In this document: positions 1-8,455 of the stretch, piece after piece | How the letters are laid out: every line of letters begins with the position of its first letter | Position numbering within the stretch: position 1 is the stretch's first letter | Assembly (NCBI GenBank): GCA_026129185.1 | Contig: JAHCIO010000024.1 | Span: 1 to 64,000, forward strand | DNA: 64,000 nucleotides | DNA from: Promineifilum sp019695075 | GTDB lineage: Bacteria; Chloroflexota; Anaerolineae; Promineifilales; Promineifilaceae | Reading direction: 5' to 3' | Notes under the pieces: model-generated | The model's input: only the letters and a program-made list of their open reading frames with translations | Database searches by the model: none | What the model was told of the DNA's origin: nothing | Program-made: the position numbers and the translations under genes

Positions 1-1242
1 AACATCGGCGCGCACCTCGCCCAGAGGCACGGCCGGCCCGGCGGCGGGAATGCGCCACAGGCCGGCCGTGCGCGTTTCCGGCGCGTCCGCGGCGGCGAAG
101 GGCGCGGCCACGGCCGCCAGCGCGAACGCCCCGTCAGCGCTCCATTGGGCCGCCGGGTAGACGACACCCTCGACCGTAGCCACCCGCTCGAAGGTCAGCA
201 CCGACTCCAGGCCGCGGCCGTCGCTGTCCGCGCGCAGAAGCTCCTGCGGGCCGATGAGCAATACCCGGCCGCCGGATGAGACGACGAAACGCGGCAATCC
301 TCGCCCCGCGGCCAGGCGTTCCGTCACCTGGCCCTGCGGCGTGACCGTCCACAGATCGCTCTGCGAGCCGGCCGAGAAGCCGCCGGGGTTGACCAAGGCC
401 GTGTTAAAGGCCAGCGCCGCCCCGTCGCTCTGCCACTGGAAGTCCAATATCTGTACGCGAGTATCGGCCGTGGCCGCGGCCGGTAGCTCGGCGGCCTCCG
501 GCACGCGCGGCAGCTCGGCGGCGCGCACCAGCGTGCGCTCGTTGGCCCCGTCGGCGTGGATGAGGCGCAGTTCGTTATCGCCCGTGGTCGGGTCGAGGAC
601 GGTGAAGGCCACCGTGCGGCCGTCCGGGGCGATGGCCGCCCGCTGCACCGACGCGGCCGTGCCCAGTTGCCGCGCCGGGGCGGCCGCAGGCACGGCCTGG
701 GTCAGGTCGAGGGTGACGGCGAAGAGGCGGCCGCCGTCGATGACGACCAGCAGGCCGGCGCCGGGCGCGGGTTCGGGCGGGGGCGGCGTCGGCGAGGCGG
801 GCACGGCCGCCGTGGGAACCGCGCCGGCGTTCTCGGCGCGGGTGTACTGCTCGCCGCCCGATACCCAGCAATTGCTCCCCTCGGCGGGGGCTGGGCAGAC
901 GATTTTCCACCAACCGCTGGCCGGGTCGCGCCCCAGGATGACGGCCGTCTCGTCGCGCAGCAGGAAGCCGACGCGCTCATAGCCGACGCCCGGCCCGGCG
1001 CGGACGTTCAGATCGACCAGAACGCGCAACGTGCCCTGGTCCGCGCCGGTTGTGCTCTCGCCCGGCAGCGTCGCCGTTGGAGCAACGCCCGGAGCGGCCG
1101 TCCCGCCCGCCGTCGCCGGTGAAGGCAAGACCAGCGGCGGGGGCGGCAGCGTCGGCTGGGCCACGCCGGCGAAGGCGTTACAGGCCAGCGTCGTCAGCGC
1201 CAGTAGCAGTAGACCCACCCAGACAATCGTCCGATCACGCAT
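1..1242 (-). CDS. Lipoprotein with SH3-like and WD40/TolB-like regions (partial)
   Basis: The reading frame is open from the ATG at 1242 to the left edge, so the C-terminus is missing (414 codons seen). The N-terminus is a lipoprotein signal: a hydrophobic stretch ending in LALTTLAC, the Cys being the lipidation site. A Pro/Thr/Ala-rich linker follows, then an SH3-like segment (VRAGPGVGYERVGFLL...WWKI...NCWVSGGEQY), another Pro-rich spacer, and repeats such as RAAIAPDGRTVAFTV and FQWQSDGAALAF that resemble TolB/WD40 propeller blades. It is probably a surface-anchored protein; substrate unknown. GAGGA lies just upstream; the ATG at 1245 is an alternative start. Confidence 0.75.
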   Translation of the reverse strand, partial: MRDRTIVWVGLLLLALTTLACNAFAGVAQPTLPPPPLVLPSPATAGGTAAPGVAPTATLPGESTTGADQGTLRVLVDLNVRAGPGVGYERVGFLLRDETAVILGRDPASGWWKIVCPAPAEGSNCWVSGGEQYTRAENAGAVPTAAVPASPTPPPPEPAPGAGLLVVIDGGRLFAVTLDLTQAVPAAAPARQLGTAASVQRAAIAPDGRTVAFTVLDPTTGDNELRLIHADGANERTLVRAAELPRVPEAAELPAAATADTRVQILDFQWQSDGAALAFNTALVNPGGFSAGSQSDLWTVTPQGQVTERLAAGRGLPRFVVSSGGRVLLIGPQELLRADSDGRGLESVLTFERVATVEGVVYPAAQWSADGAFALAAVAAPFAAADAPETRTAGLWRIPAAGPAVPLGEVRADV

Positions 1243-1273
1243 CATGTTCCTCACGGCCGGCCAGCAGACTGCC

Positions 1274-1279
1274 ATTATA
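1274..1279 (-). promoter_or_regulatory. -10 box of the lipoprotein gene
   Basis: A perfect TATAAT on the minus strand lies 32 bases before the lipoprotein start, leaving room for the GAGGA ribosome binding site. No clear -35 hexamer is seen. Confidence 0.5.
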
Positions 1280-1325
1280 GCGCAGGACGGGAATTGAACG
1301 CGGCTAACGCGGCCGACGCGATTAA

Positions 1326-1357
1326 GACCTCAGAGGTCGCGGAAGACCTCTGAGGTC
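1326..1357. repeat. Palindromic hairpin element, GACCTCAGAGGTC type
   Basis: GACCTCAGAGGTC and its exact reverse complement are separated by GCGGAA, giving a 13-bp stem between two divergent genes. The same 13-mer recurs at 29818-29877. It could terminate or insulate, but there is no T-tract. Confidence 0.75.
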
Positions 1358-1395
1358 GGGGCTGGGCAACCGTCGCCCGCCGGGCATGCCTCCGC

Positions 1396-1401
1396 TATAA
1401 T
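1396..1401 (+). promoter_or_regulatory. -10 box of the ubiD-acnX operon
   Basis: TATAAT lies 27 bases before the ubiD ATG, and GAGGAAGG between them is a good Shine-Dalgarno. The -35 region (about 1373) is not consensus. Confidence 0.5.
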
Positions 1402-1428
1402 ACACCGCCGAGGAAGGAAACGACGCCC

Positions 1429-2754
1429 ATGAGTTTTCGTCACTTCATTGAGAAGGCCGACGCGGCCGGCTACTTGCTGACCATCGATCGGCCGGTCGAT
1501 ACGACCTTCGAGGTCGCCAACGTCGCCCATGCCCTGGAGGGCCGGCCGGTGCTCTTCAACCACATCGACGGCTATCCCGGCTGGCGCGTCTGCGCCGGGC
1601 CGTGTGCCGACCGGGCCTACTTCAGCCTGGCCCTCGATGTGCCCGTGCCCGACCTGATGCGCCACCTGGCCGGCGCGCTGGCCCAACCGGTCGCCCCGCC
1701 AATGGCCGACAGCGCCCCGTGCCAGGAGGTCGTCGTCGAGGAAGTCGATCTCGACCGGCTGCCCATCCTGCTCCATCTGCCGCAGGACGCCGGGCACTAC
1801 ATCGCCAGCGCCGTCGTCATCGTCGAAGACCCCGACCTGGGCCGCAACATGTGCTACCATCGCCTGTTGCGTCTCGACCAGCGCCACTTCGCCGCGCGCA
1901 TTGTCGAGAATCGCGGCACTTACACGGCGTTGCAGAAAAGCCCCGGCGACCTGCCCGTGGCCATCTGCATCGGCGTGTCGCTGGCCGTCCATCTGGCCGC
2001 GTCGATGTCGCCGCCGCCGGGCGTCGATGAGCTGGCCGTGGCCCACGCCCTCGCGCCCACGCCGCTGGTCAAATGCCTGACCAATGACCTGGCCGTGCCC
2101 GCCGACGCCGAGATCGTCCTGGAGGGGCGCATCACCCACCAACTCGTGGCCGAAGGGCCGTTCATGGACCTGACCGAAACGATGGACATCACCCGCCGGC
2201 AGCCGGTGATCGCCATCGACCTGATCACCCACCGCCGCGACCCCATCTACCACGCCCTCCTGCCCGGCGGTCTGGAGCACAAGCTGCTCATGGGCATGCC
2301 CAAAGAGCCGACCATCTTCGCCGCCGTCAACGAGGTCGCCCGCTGCACCGGCGCGGTCATCACCCCCGGCGGCACGTCCTGGCTCCATGCCGTCGTCCAG
2401 ATCGACAAGCAGAGCGAGGACGACGGCCGCCGCGCCATCGAAGCCGCCTTCCGCGGCCACGGCTCGCTCAAGCACGTCTGGGTGGTTGACACGGACGTGG
2501 ACATCTACGACCCGGCGCAGGTCGAATGGGCCATGGCCACGCGCTTCCAGGCCGACCGCGACCTGTACGTCTACCCCAACCAGCCCGGCAGCTCGCTCGA
2601 CCCGTCCGGCGCGCACGTGCCCGGCCAGAAGAGCCGCACAGCCAAGATGGGCCTCGATTGCACCATCCCCTGGGGGGCGGAACGGGACAAGTATGAGCGC
2701 GGCGAATACGGCCGCGTGAACCCCAACGACTATCTGCGACCGGCCGATGGCTAA
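1429..2754 (+). CDS. UbiD-family decarboxylase, candidate anhydromevalonate phosphate decarboxylase
   Basis: This 441-residue protein is full length for the UbiD family of prenylated-FMN decarboxylases. Visible signatures are the N-terminal SFRHFIEKADAAGYL, Asn140 in the segment RNMCYHR, His188, PADAEIVLEG (Glu232) and EGPF (242-245). These positions fit the metal/prFMN site, although the usual GE after EGPF is MD here. It opens an operon that also encodes aconitase X. In archaea this pair converts mevalonate 5-phosphate to isopentenyl phosphate (aconitase X dehydrates, the UbiD homologue decarboxylates). I infer that role from the pairing; a decarboxylase for aromatic acids or ubiquinone/menaquinone synthesis cannot be excluded. 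The next gene starts before its stop codon. Confidence 0.88.
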   Translation: MSFRHFIEKADAAGYLLTIDRPVDTTFEVANVAHALEGRPVLFNHIDGYPGWRVCAGPCADRAYFSLALDVPVPDLMRHLAGALAQPVAPPMADSAPCQEVVVEEVDLDRLPILLHLPQDAGHYIASAVVIVEDPDLGRNMCYHRLLRLDQRHFAARIVENRGTYTALQKSPGDLPVAICIGVSLAVHLAASMSPPPGVDELAVAHALAPTPLVKCLTNDLAVPADAEIVLEGRITHQLVAEGPFMDLTETMDITRRQPVIAIDLITHRRDPIYHALLPGGLEHKLLMGMPKEPTIFAAVNEVARCTGAVITPGGTSWLHAVVQIDKQSEDDGRRAIEAAFRGHGSLKHVWVVDTDVDIYDPAQVEWAMATRFQADRDLYVYPNQPGSSLDPSGAHVPGQKSRTAKMGLDCTIPWGAERDKYERGEYGRVNPNDYLRPADG

Positions 2755-4426
2755 TCTGTGGAACATGGCCGCGCGCGCCTTCGCCGCACAGGGGGAGAGC
2801 ATCATTCTGCAGGAGATCGCCTTCGTCCTGCTGCTCACCATCGCGGCGCTGGTGGCCATCCTCATTCGCCGCGTTCGTCTGCCCTACACCGTCGCCCTGG
2901 TCATCGTTGGTCTGGTGCTGGCGCTCTTCCCCAACTTCATCACCCTGAACATCAGTAGCGAGCTGATTCTGGCCGTGCTCGTGCCGCCGCTGGTGTTCGA
3001 GGCAACCCTGGCCATCAAGTGGCGTGATCTGCGCGGCGACCTGCCGCTCGTGCTATTGCTGGCGGTGGGTGGAACACTGCTGAGCACGGTCATCGTCGGC
3101 GTCCTCGTCTTCCAGTTCCTGGACATCCCCCTGCTGGGCGCGTTGGCTTTTGGCGCTCTCATCTCGGCCACAGACCCGGTTGCCGTGGTGGCCTTCTTCA
3201 AGCAACTCGGAGTCAGCCGGCGGCTGAGCATCCTGCTGGAGGGCGAGAGCCTGTTTAATGACGGTGTGGCCGTTGTCGTCTTCAACCTGGCCATCGCCGC
3301 GGCGGCGACCGCGCTGGTCAGCCAAGCGGCGGTCTCCTTCAACTTTCTGGGAGCCGTCGGCGAATTCCTGCGCGTCTCCCTGGTCGGGCTGGGCGTGGGC
3401 CTGCTGCTGGGCTTCGCCGTGGCCTACCTCGTTCTGCGCAGCATCGACGACCATCTCATCGAGACGGCGACAACTGTCGCCCTGGCGTTCGGCGCTTACG
3501 TCGCCGCCGAGCAGTTGCACGCCAGCGGTCTGCTGGCCGTTGTCGCTGCCGGGCTGGTGGTGGGCAACGTGGGCCTGGATCGCACCTCGCCCACGACGCG
3601 GCTGACGCTGGACAATTTCTGGGAGTTCATGGCCTTCGTGGCTAACTCGCTGGTTTTCCTGCTGATCGGCATCCGGATTCAGCTTGGCCAATTGGTGCAG
3701 TTCGCCGTGCCCATCGGCGTGGCGGTGCTGGCCGTTCTGTTCAGCCGGGCGATCAGCGTCTACCTGCTGACGGCCCTTCACAACCGGCTGACGCCCGAAC
3801 GTCTGGACGTGCCCCGGCGCTATCGCCATGTAATGTTCTGGGGCGGCCTGCGCGGGGCGATCAGCTTGGCCCTGGCGCTGACCATTGGCGGCAACCTGTT
3901 CGGCCAGACCATCGCCACGGAGATGCAGGTCATGGCCTTTGGCGTGGTGCTTTTCACCATCCTGGTGCAGGGCACGACCATCGAGGCGATGATCAATCGG
4001 CTGGGGCTGGTGCAAAAGCAGCCGGCGGCCATCGAGAACCAGCGTCGCCTGGCCGTCGTCTACGCGCGTCAGGCCGGCCGGCGCGAGTTGAACCGGCTGC
4101 ACGCCGAGGGATTCCTCTACCATGACCTGTGGCAAGCGATGAACAGCGTCTACGACGAAGAGATCGACGATGCCCGCGCCGCGCTGCGCGATCATCTGGA
4201 GATGCACCCGGAACTGGAGCGCTCCATGTACTTGCAGACGCGGGCCGATGTCGTGAAGGCGGAGCGCAATGCCATCAGCGACGCCGCCGCGCGCGCCTTC
4301 ATTTCGGCGAAGGTGCAAGAGGAACTGCTCATCGAAATGGATGCCCGGCTGGCGGCGCTGGATCAGCTCCTGGCCGAAGACGGCCGCCTCAACGAGCATG
4401 GCCCGGCCGAGGGCGAAGATGGCTGA
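2747..4426 (+). CDS. Na+/H+ antiporter, CPA1 (NhaP/NHE) family
   Basis: The 559-residue protein has about 12 hydrophobic segments in the first 400 residues and a charged helical C-terminal tail of about 150 residues. CPA1 signatures are SATDPVAVVAFFKQLG and LEGESLFNDGVAVVVF, which hold the Asp residues used in cation/proton exchange. It should sit in the cytoplasmic membrane and export Na+ (or K+) for H+. The start overlaps the ubiD stop by 8 bases and its end overlaps the stress-protein start, so the genes are translationally coupled. Ion specificity cannot be read from the sequence. Confidence 0.92.
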   Translation: MANLWNMAARAFAAQGESIILQEIAFVLLLTIAALVAILIRRVRLPYTVALVIVGLVLALFPNFITLNISSELILAVLVPPLVFEATLAIKWRDLRGDLPLVLLLAVGGTLLSTVIVGVLVFQFLDIPLLGALAFGALISATDPVAVVAFFKQLGVSRRLSILLEGESLFNDGVAVVVFNLAIAAAATALVSQAAVSFNFLGAVGEFLRVSLVGLGVGLLLGFAVAYLVLRSIDDHLIETATTVALAFGAYVAAEQLHASGLLAVVAAGLVVGNVGLDRTSPTTRLTLDNFWEFMAFVANSLVFLLIGIRIQLGQLVQFAVPIGVAVLAVLFSRAISVYLLTALHNRLTPERLDVPRRYRHVMFWGGLRGAISLALALTIGGNLFGQTIATEMQVMAFGVVLFTILVQGTTIEAMINRLGLVQKQPAAIENQRRLAVVYARQAGRRELNRLHAEGFLYHDLWQAMNSVYDEEIDDARAALRDHLEMHPELERSMYLQTRADVVKAERNAISDAAARAFISAKVQEELLIEMDARLAALDQLLAEDGRLNEHGPAEGEDG

Positions 4427-4859
4427 CATCATCTGCGCCATCCGCGCGGGCGAAGGCAGCCGCGCGGTGCAGAACGCGGCCATCCGCGTCGCGCGCGCGC
4501 AGAACGACGGGCTGCTCTTCCTGTACGTCGTCGACCAGCGCCTTGTAGAGGCCCGCGATGAGAGCATAAGGCCGTCCGCGCGCGCTGAGCTATACTGGAT
4601 GGGCCGGACCTTGCTCCGCATCGCCGTCGCCCGCGCCCACGCCGCCGGACTGCGCGACGCCACCTGGGCCATCCGTGAAGGCGAGGTGGGCCAGGAGATC
4701 GCCGGCGCGGTGGTTGAGCATGGCGCTCGGATGCTGTTCATGGGCGCTTCCCGGCACGCCGGCGGCCGGCCGAACGCGGCCCTGTCGCTGGCCGAGCGCC
4801 TGCGCGACACCATCGGCGTGGCCGTCGACATCGTTTCCCCTTCGTTGGAAGACGCCTGA
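4419..4859 (+). CDS. Universal stress protein (UspA-like)
   Basis: This 146-residue protein begins with MADIICAIRAGEGS, overlapping the end of the antiporter gene by 8 bases; an upstream in-frame ATG would run far into the antiporter gene. It has the single-domain Usp pattern: an N-terminal strand and helix, an Arg/Ala-rich helix, and a C-terminal LFMGASRHAGG.....ALSLAERL segment in place of the GxxGxxxxxxGS nucleotide loop. The loop is not fully canonical, so ATP binding is uncertain. Usp proteins next to CPA antiporters often act as regulatory partners; that role is inferred here. Confidence 0.75.
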   Translation: MADIICAIRAGEGSRAVQNAAIRVARAQNDGLLFLYVVDQRLVEARDESIRPSARAELYWMGRTLLRIAVARAHAAGLRDATWAIREGEVGQEIAGAVVEHGARMLFMGASRHAGGRPNAALSLAERLRDTIGVAVDIVSPSLEDA

Positions 4860-4905
4860 GCATGCGCGGCCGGGTGCTGAGGAGGATAGAAGAGTAGGCG
4901 TGAAC

Positions 4906-6684
4906 ATGATCGAACTAAACGACGAACAACGGGCCATGCTGGCCGGCGAGCGCGGCCGGGCGCGGCAGATGGGCATGCGCCTGCTACTCGACCTGGCCTA
5001 CATGGCCGGGGCCGAGCGGCTGGTGGCCATTGAGAGCGCTCATCTGTCGGGCGTGTCACCGCTGACGGGCGGGCTGGGGCTGCGACAGTTCCTGGCCCGA
5101 TTGGCCGGCGAGGCCGGGCCGGGTGTGGCTGTGCCGACCACCCTCAACTCGGCCGGCTGCGATGAGGCCCAGTTCCCGGCCATGCGCATTGCCGAACCCG
5201 ACTTCCTGGAGCACCACCGCGAGATCATCGCCGCCTACGCCCGGCTGGGCGTCCACACCATCCAGTCGTGCGTGCCTTACGAGTGGGAGGGCATCCCCCC
5301 CGGGCGGCCCGACGCCGTTGTCGCCTGGGCCGAGTCGAACGCCATCTGCTACGCCAACTCCTATTGCGGCCTGCGCACGAACCGTGAGTCGGGCCTGTCG
5401 GCACTGGCCAGCGCCCTGACCGGCTACGCGCCCGACTACGGCCTGCTGGACAAGGCCGCCCGCCAGCCAAACCTGGCCGTCACCGTCACCGCGCCGCTGG
5501 ACGACCCGACCGACTACTCCATTCTGGGCGACTGGATCGGCAAGCAGCGCCGCCCCGGCTGGCGCATGCCCTATGGCCCCATCCCGGCCATCACCGGGCT
5601 GCCGGCCATGCTGACCCACGAGCAGCGCAAGGCCCTGAGCGCGGCAGCGGCCAACTACGGCTGCCCGCTGCTCTACGTCGAAGACGCGCCCGCGGGCGAC
5701 TATCAGGATCACCTGACCTTCGGCCCGGCCGAGCTAGCCCGGCGCTATGAGGAGCTGCGCCCGCGCGGGCCGGTGTCGCTGGTCGTCCTCGGCTGCCCGC
5801 AGGCGTCGCTGGGCGAGCTGGCGACCATCGCCCGGCTGTTGGCGGGGCGGCGCGTGTCCACAGAGCCGGTCGCCGGCGGCCCGCCGCCGCTGTGGGTCTT
5901 CACGTCGGCCGCGGCCAAGGCCGTCGCCGAGCGCAACGGCATCGCCGCGGCCATCCGTGGCCACGGCGCGCTGCTGCTGGAAAACACTTGCCCGGAGGTC
6001 ATCCCCTACGACCAATCGTGGGTGCATGGCATCCTGACCAACTCCATGAAGGCCGAGCACTACATTAAGTCCGGCCTGAACGGCGTGCCGACGGCGGTTA
6101 TGCGGCTGGCCGACTGCATTGCCCTGGCCGCGGGCGAGATGCCGCTGGGCGACGCGCCGCCGGCCGTCATCGCCGCCGGGCCGGGCGCGCCCGCGGCGCG
6201 CGCCCAAGCGCCGGCAACGACGAGCGCACCGGCCATGCCCGCCGGCGGCGGGCCGTTCCGCAGTCTCGGCCGCGGCCTGCCCTCGCAGGGCGATTTCACC
6301 GTCGAGGGCGAGGCGCTGGTCACCGACGCGCCAATCACCTTCCTGGGGTATGTCAACCGCCTGACCGGCGTCATCGAAGAAGAAGGCCATCCCGCCAACG
6401 GGCAGAGCCTGGCCGGCAAGGTGGCCATCTTCCCGCGCGGCACCGGTTCCAGCGTGGCCCCCTACGTCTTGCTGGAACTCCATTACCGCGGCGTCGGCCC
6501 GCTGGCCGTGGTCAACAGCGAGATCGACCAGCAGACCGTGCCCGCCTGCTCGCTGGAGGGGCTGCCCTACGCCTACGGCTTCGACGCCGACGTGCTGCGC
6601 GGCGTGCGCGGCGGCGACCATGTGCGCCTGGCGCGGCGCGGCGAGGTCGTGACCCTGGAAGTACTAGAGACGGCGCATGGATAG
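4906..6684 (+). CDS. Aconitase X (large and small domains fused), candidate phosphomevalonate dehydratase
   Basis: The 592-residue protein carries the aconitase X large domain (DUF521, about 1-415), an Ala/Pro-rich linker (about 420-460) and the small swivelling domain (DUF126, about 464-590; the loop PRGTGSSVAPY is visible). Cys122, Cys297 and Cys362 (NTCPE) are candidates for the three Fe-S ligands. Aconitase X enzymes dehydrate mevalonate 5-phosphate (archaea) or cis-3-hydroxyproline (bacteria). UbiD in the same operon favours the first; the fused layout resembles the bacterial enzyme. GTG 4900 is an alternative start, with GGAGG at 4881. The next gene overlaps by 8 bases. Confidence 0.85.
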   Translation: MIELNDEQRAMLAGERGRARQMGMRLLLDLAYMAGAERLVAIESAHLSGVSPLTGGLGLRQFLARLAGEAGPGVAVPTTLNSAGCDEAQFPAMRIAEPDFLEHHREIIAAYARLGVHTIQSCVPYEWEGIPPGRPDAVVAWAESNAICYANSYCGLRTNRESGLSALASALTGYAPDYGLLDKAARQPNLAVTVTAPLDDPTDYSILGDWIGKQRRPGWRMPYGPIPAITGLPAMLTHEQRKALSAAAANYGCPLLYVEDAPAGDYQDHLTFGPAELARRYEELRPRGPVSLVVLGCPQASLGELATIARLLAGRRVSTEPVAGGPPPLWVFTSAAAKAVAERNGIAAAIRGHGALLLENTCPEVIPYDQSWVHGILTNSMKAEHYIKSGLNGVPTAVMRLADCIALAAGEMPLGDAPPAVIAAGPGAPAARAQAPATTSAPAMPAGGGPFRSLGRGLPSQGDFTVEGEALVTDAPITFLGYVNRLTGVIEEEGHPANGQSLAGKVAIFPRGTGSSVAPYVLLELHYRGVGPLAVVNSEIDQQTVPACSLEGLPYAYGFDADVLRGVRGGDHVRLARRGEVVTLEVLETAHG

Positions 6685-7900
6685 CGAACTGCTCAACTTC
6701 CTGGCCGGCGTGGTCATCGTCATCGTCGCCGCCAAAGTGGGCGGCTACCTCAGCATCCGCATCGGGCAGCCGTCGGTGCTGGGCGAACTGCTCGTCGGCA
6801 TCCTCCTCGGCCCGACAGTGCTCAATATGCTCGGCGCGTGGCCGCTGTTCGCCGGCGACAGCCACTTATCGGCCTCGCTGACCCTCTTCGCCGAGATCGG
6901 CGTCATCCTGCTGATGTTTCTGGCCGGGCTGGAGCTAGACCTGGGCGACCTGCTGCGCTCCGGGCGCGTGGCCGGCCTGGCGGGCACGTTGGGGGTCATT
7001 GTGCCTTTTGTGGGCGGCTATGCCACGGCCCGCCTGTTCGGCCTCGACAGCGTGGAGGCCGTCTTCATCGGCCTGGCCCTCTCGGCCACCAGCGTTAGCA
7101 TCTCCGCGCAGACGCTGATGGAGCTGGGCGTGCTGCGCAGCAAGGTTGGCCTGGGGCTGCTGGGCGCGGCCGTCTTCGACGACATCCTCGTCGTCCTGCT
7201 GCTGTCGGGCGCATCGGTCGTCTTCGGCGGCGGCGAGGGCGGCATCCTGATGGTGCTGGTGCGGATGGTGCTCTTTCTGGTCGGCGCGTCGGCCGTAGGG
7301 CTATATGTCGTGCCCTGGCTCATGGCCCGCGTCGAGGGGCTGCCCGTCAGTCAGGCCGTGCCGACGGCGGCGCTGGTCATCTGTCTGCTGTTCGCCTGGG
7401 CGTCGGAGGCGTTGGGCGGCATGGCCGCCATCACCGGCGCGTTCATGGCCGGGCTGTTCTTCGCGCGCACGACCTACGTCCACCACATCGAGACGAGCCT
7501 GGCGGCCATGGCCTATAGCCTCTTCGTGCCCGTCTTCCTGGTCAATATCGGGCTGCAAGCCAACCTGCGGGCCATCAGCGGCGCGGGCTGGTACCTGGCC
7601 ATCGCCCTGACCCTCGTCGCCATCATCGCCAAGGTCGTCGGCAGCGGCCTGGGCGCGCTGGCCGGCGGCTTCAACCGGCGCGACAGCCTGCGCCTCGGTG
7701 TGGGCATGATCTCGCGCGGCGAGGTCGGCCTGATCGTCGCCTCGGTCGCCCTGCGCACCGAGCTAATCCACCCGTCAACTTTCTCCGGTATCGTCTTCAT
7801 GGTCATCGTCGCCACGCTGGTCACGCCACCGCTGTTGCGGCTGGTCTACCGCGACGACGACGCCACGCCCGTGGATGCCGGGGCGACCGCCAATCCCTAA
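6677..7900 (+). CDS. Cation/proton antiporter, CPA2 (KefB/NapA) family
   Basis: This 407-residue protein is almost entirely membrane-embedded, with 12-13 hydrophobic segments. It shows the CPA2 pattern LGELLVGILLGPTVLN near the N-terminus, LLMFLAGLELDL, and GAFMAGLFFART. There is no RCK/TrkA-N nucleotide-binding domain, so it is the short form. It exchanges K+ or Na+ for H+ across the cytoplasmic membrane. Its start overlaps the acnX stop, and a PII-like gene follows after 18 bases, suggesting a cytosolic regulator. It is the second antiporter of a different family in the same operon. Confidence 0.9.
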   Translation: MDSELLNFLAGVVIVIVAAKVGGYLSIRIGQPSVLGELLVGILLGPTVLNMLGAWPLFAGDSHLSASLTLFAEIGVILLMFLAGLELDLGDLLRSGRVAGLAGTLGVIVPFVGGYATARLFGLDSVEAVFIGLALSATSVSISAQTLMELGVLRSKVGLGLLGAAVFDDILVVLLLSGASVVFGGGEGGILMVLVRMVLFLVGASAVGLYVVPWLMARVEGLPVSQAVPTAALVICLLFAWASEALGGMAAITGAFMAGLFFARTTYVHHIETSLAAMAYSLFVPVFLVNIGLQANLRAISGAGWYLAIALTLVAIIAKVVGSGLGALAGGFNRRDSLRLGVGMISRGEVGLIVASVALRTELIHPSTFSGIVFMVIVATLVTPPLLRLVYRDDDATPVDAGATANP

Positions 7901-7918
7901 CGACAAAAGGAACTCCCT

Positions 7919-8290
7919 ATGTATTACACCGTCTTTCTCGTCCTGGACGATTTGGAGCATGAGAGCGCCCTGCTGGAGGGTTGGGAGAACGCCGGCGTCA
8001 CCGGCATCACCCTCCTGGACAGCACCGGCCTGGGCCGCATCCGCCAGCGGGCCAGCCTGCGCGACGACATGCCCCTGCTGCCCAGCCTCCACTCGCTGCT
8101 GCACGCCAAGGAGGAGCACCACCGCACGTTGATCTCCGTCGTCGATGGCGAGGAGATGGTCAACCGGCTGATCGAGGTGACGCAGAACATCCTCGGCGAC
8201 ATGACCGTGCCCGACACCGGCATTCTGTTCGTCATGCCGGTCACGCGGGTCGTCGGCGTGCCCCGGCGGGGGCAGACGGACGTTCATTAA
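7919..8290 (+). CDS. PII-like signalling protein
   Basis: The 123-residue product has the ferredoxin-like layout of PII-related proteins: an initial strand (YYTVFLVLDD), a helix, a glycine-rich turn (GVTGITLLDSTGLGR), a variable loop, a second strand (RTLISVVDGEEMVNRLIE) and a terminal strand GILFVMPVTRVVGV. The canonical PII uridylylation Tyr cannot be identified. PII-like proteins often bind nucleotides and control the transporter encoded beside them, which fits the preceding antiporter. The assignment rests on pattern alone. It is the last gene of the operon; no T-rich terminator is seen before the tRNA gene. Confidence 0.6.
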   Translation: MYYTVFLVLDDLEHESALLEGWENAGVTGITLLDSTGLGRIRQRASLRDDMPLLPSLHSLLHAKEEHHRTLISVVDGEEMVNRLIEVTQNILGDMTVPDTGILFVMPVTRVVGVPRRGQTDVH

Positions 8291-8323
8291 GGCACAGGGG
8301 AACAAGAAGGGGATAGACGGAGG

Positions 8324-8397
<74 letters not shown>

Positions 8398-8410
8398 ACG
8401 TCTAGACAGT

Positions 8411-8439
8411 AGTATAACCACTTGCGCGGCAATCGCCAA
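8411..8439 (-). promoter_or_regulatory. Promoter of tRNA-Val
   Basis: On the minus strand TTGGCG (8434-8439) and TATACT (8411-8416) are 17 bases apart, and the -10 lies 13 bases before the mature tRNA 5' end. Confidence 0.75.
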
Positions 8440-8455
8440 GCATTCAGAGGACACT

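Noticed and set aside
254..982. 242-residue plus-strand ORF opposite the partial lipoprotein
   Set aside because: Its composition is that of an antisense shadow; the minus-strand frame has a signal peptide, lipobox and domains.
4675..4905. N-terminal extension of aconitase X
   Set aside because: It overlaps the stress-protein gene in another frame and is Arg/Trp/Ser-rich; the family start is MIELNDEQRA.
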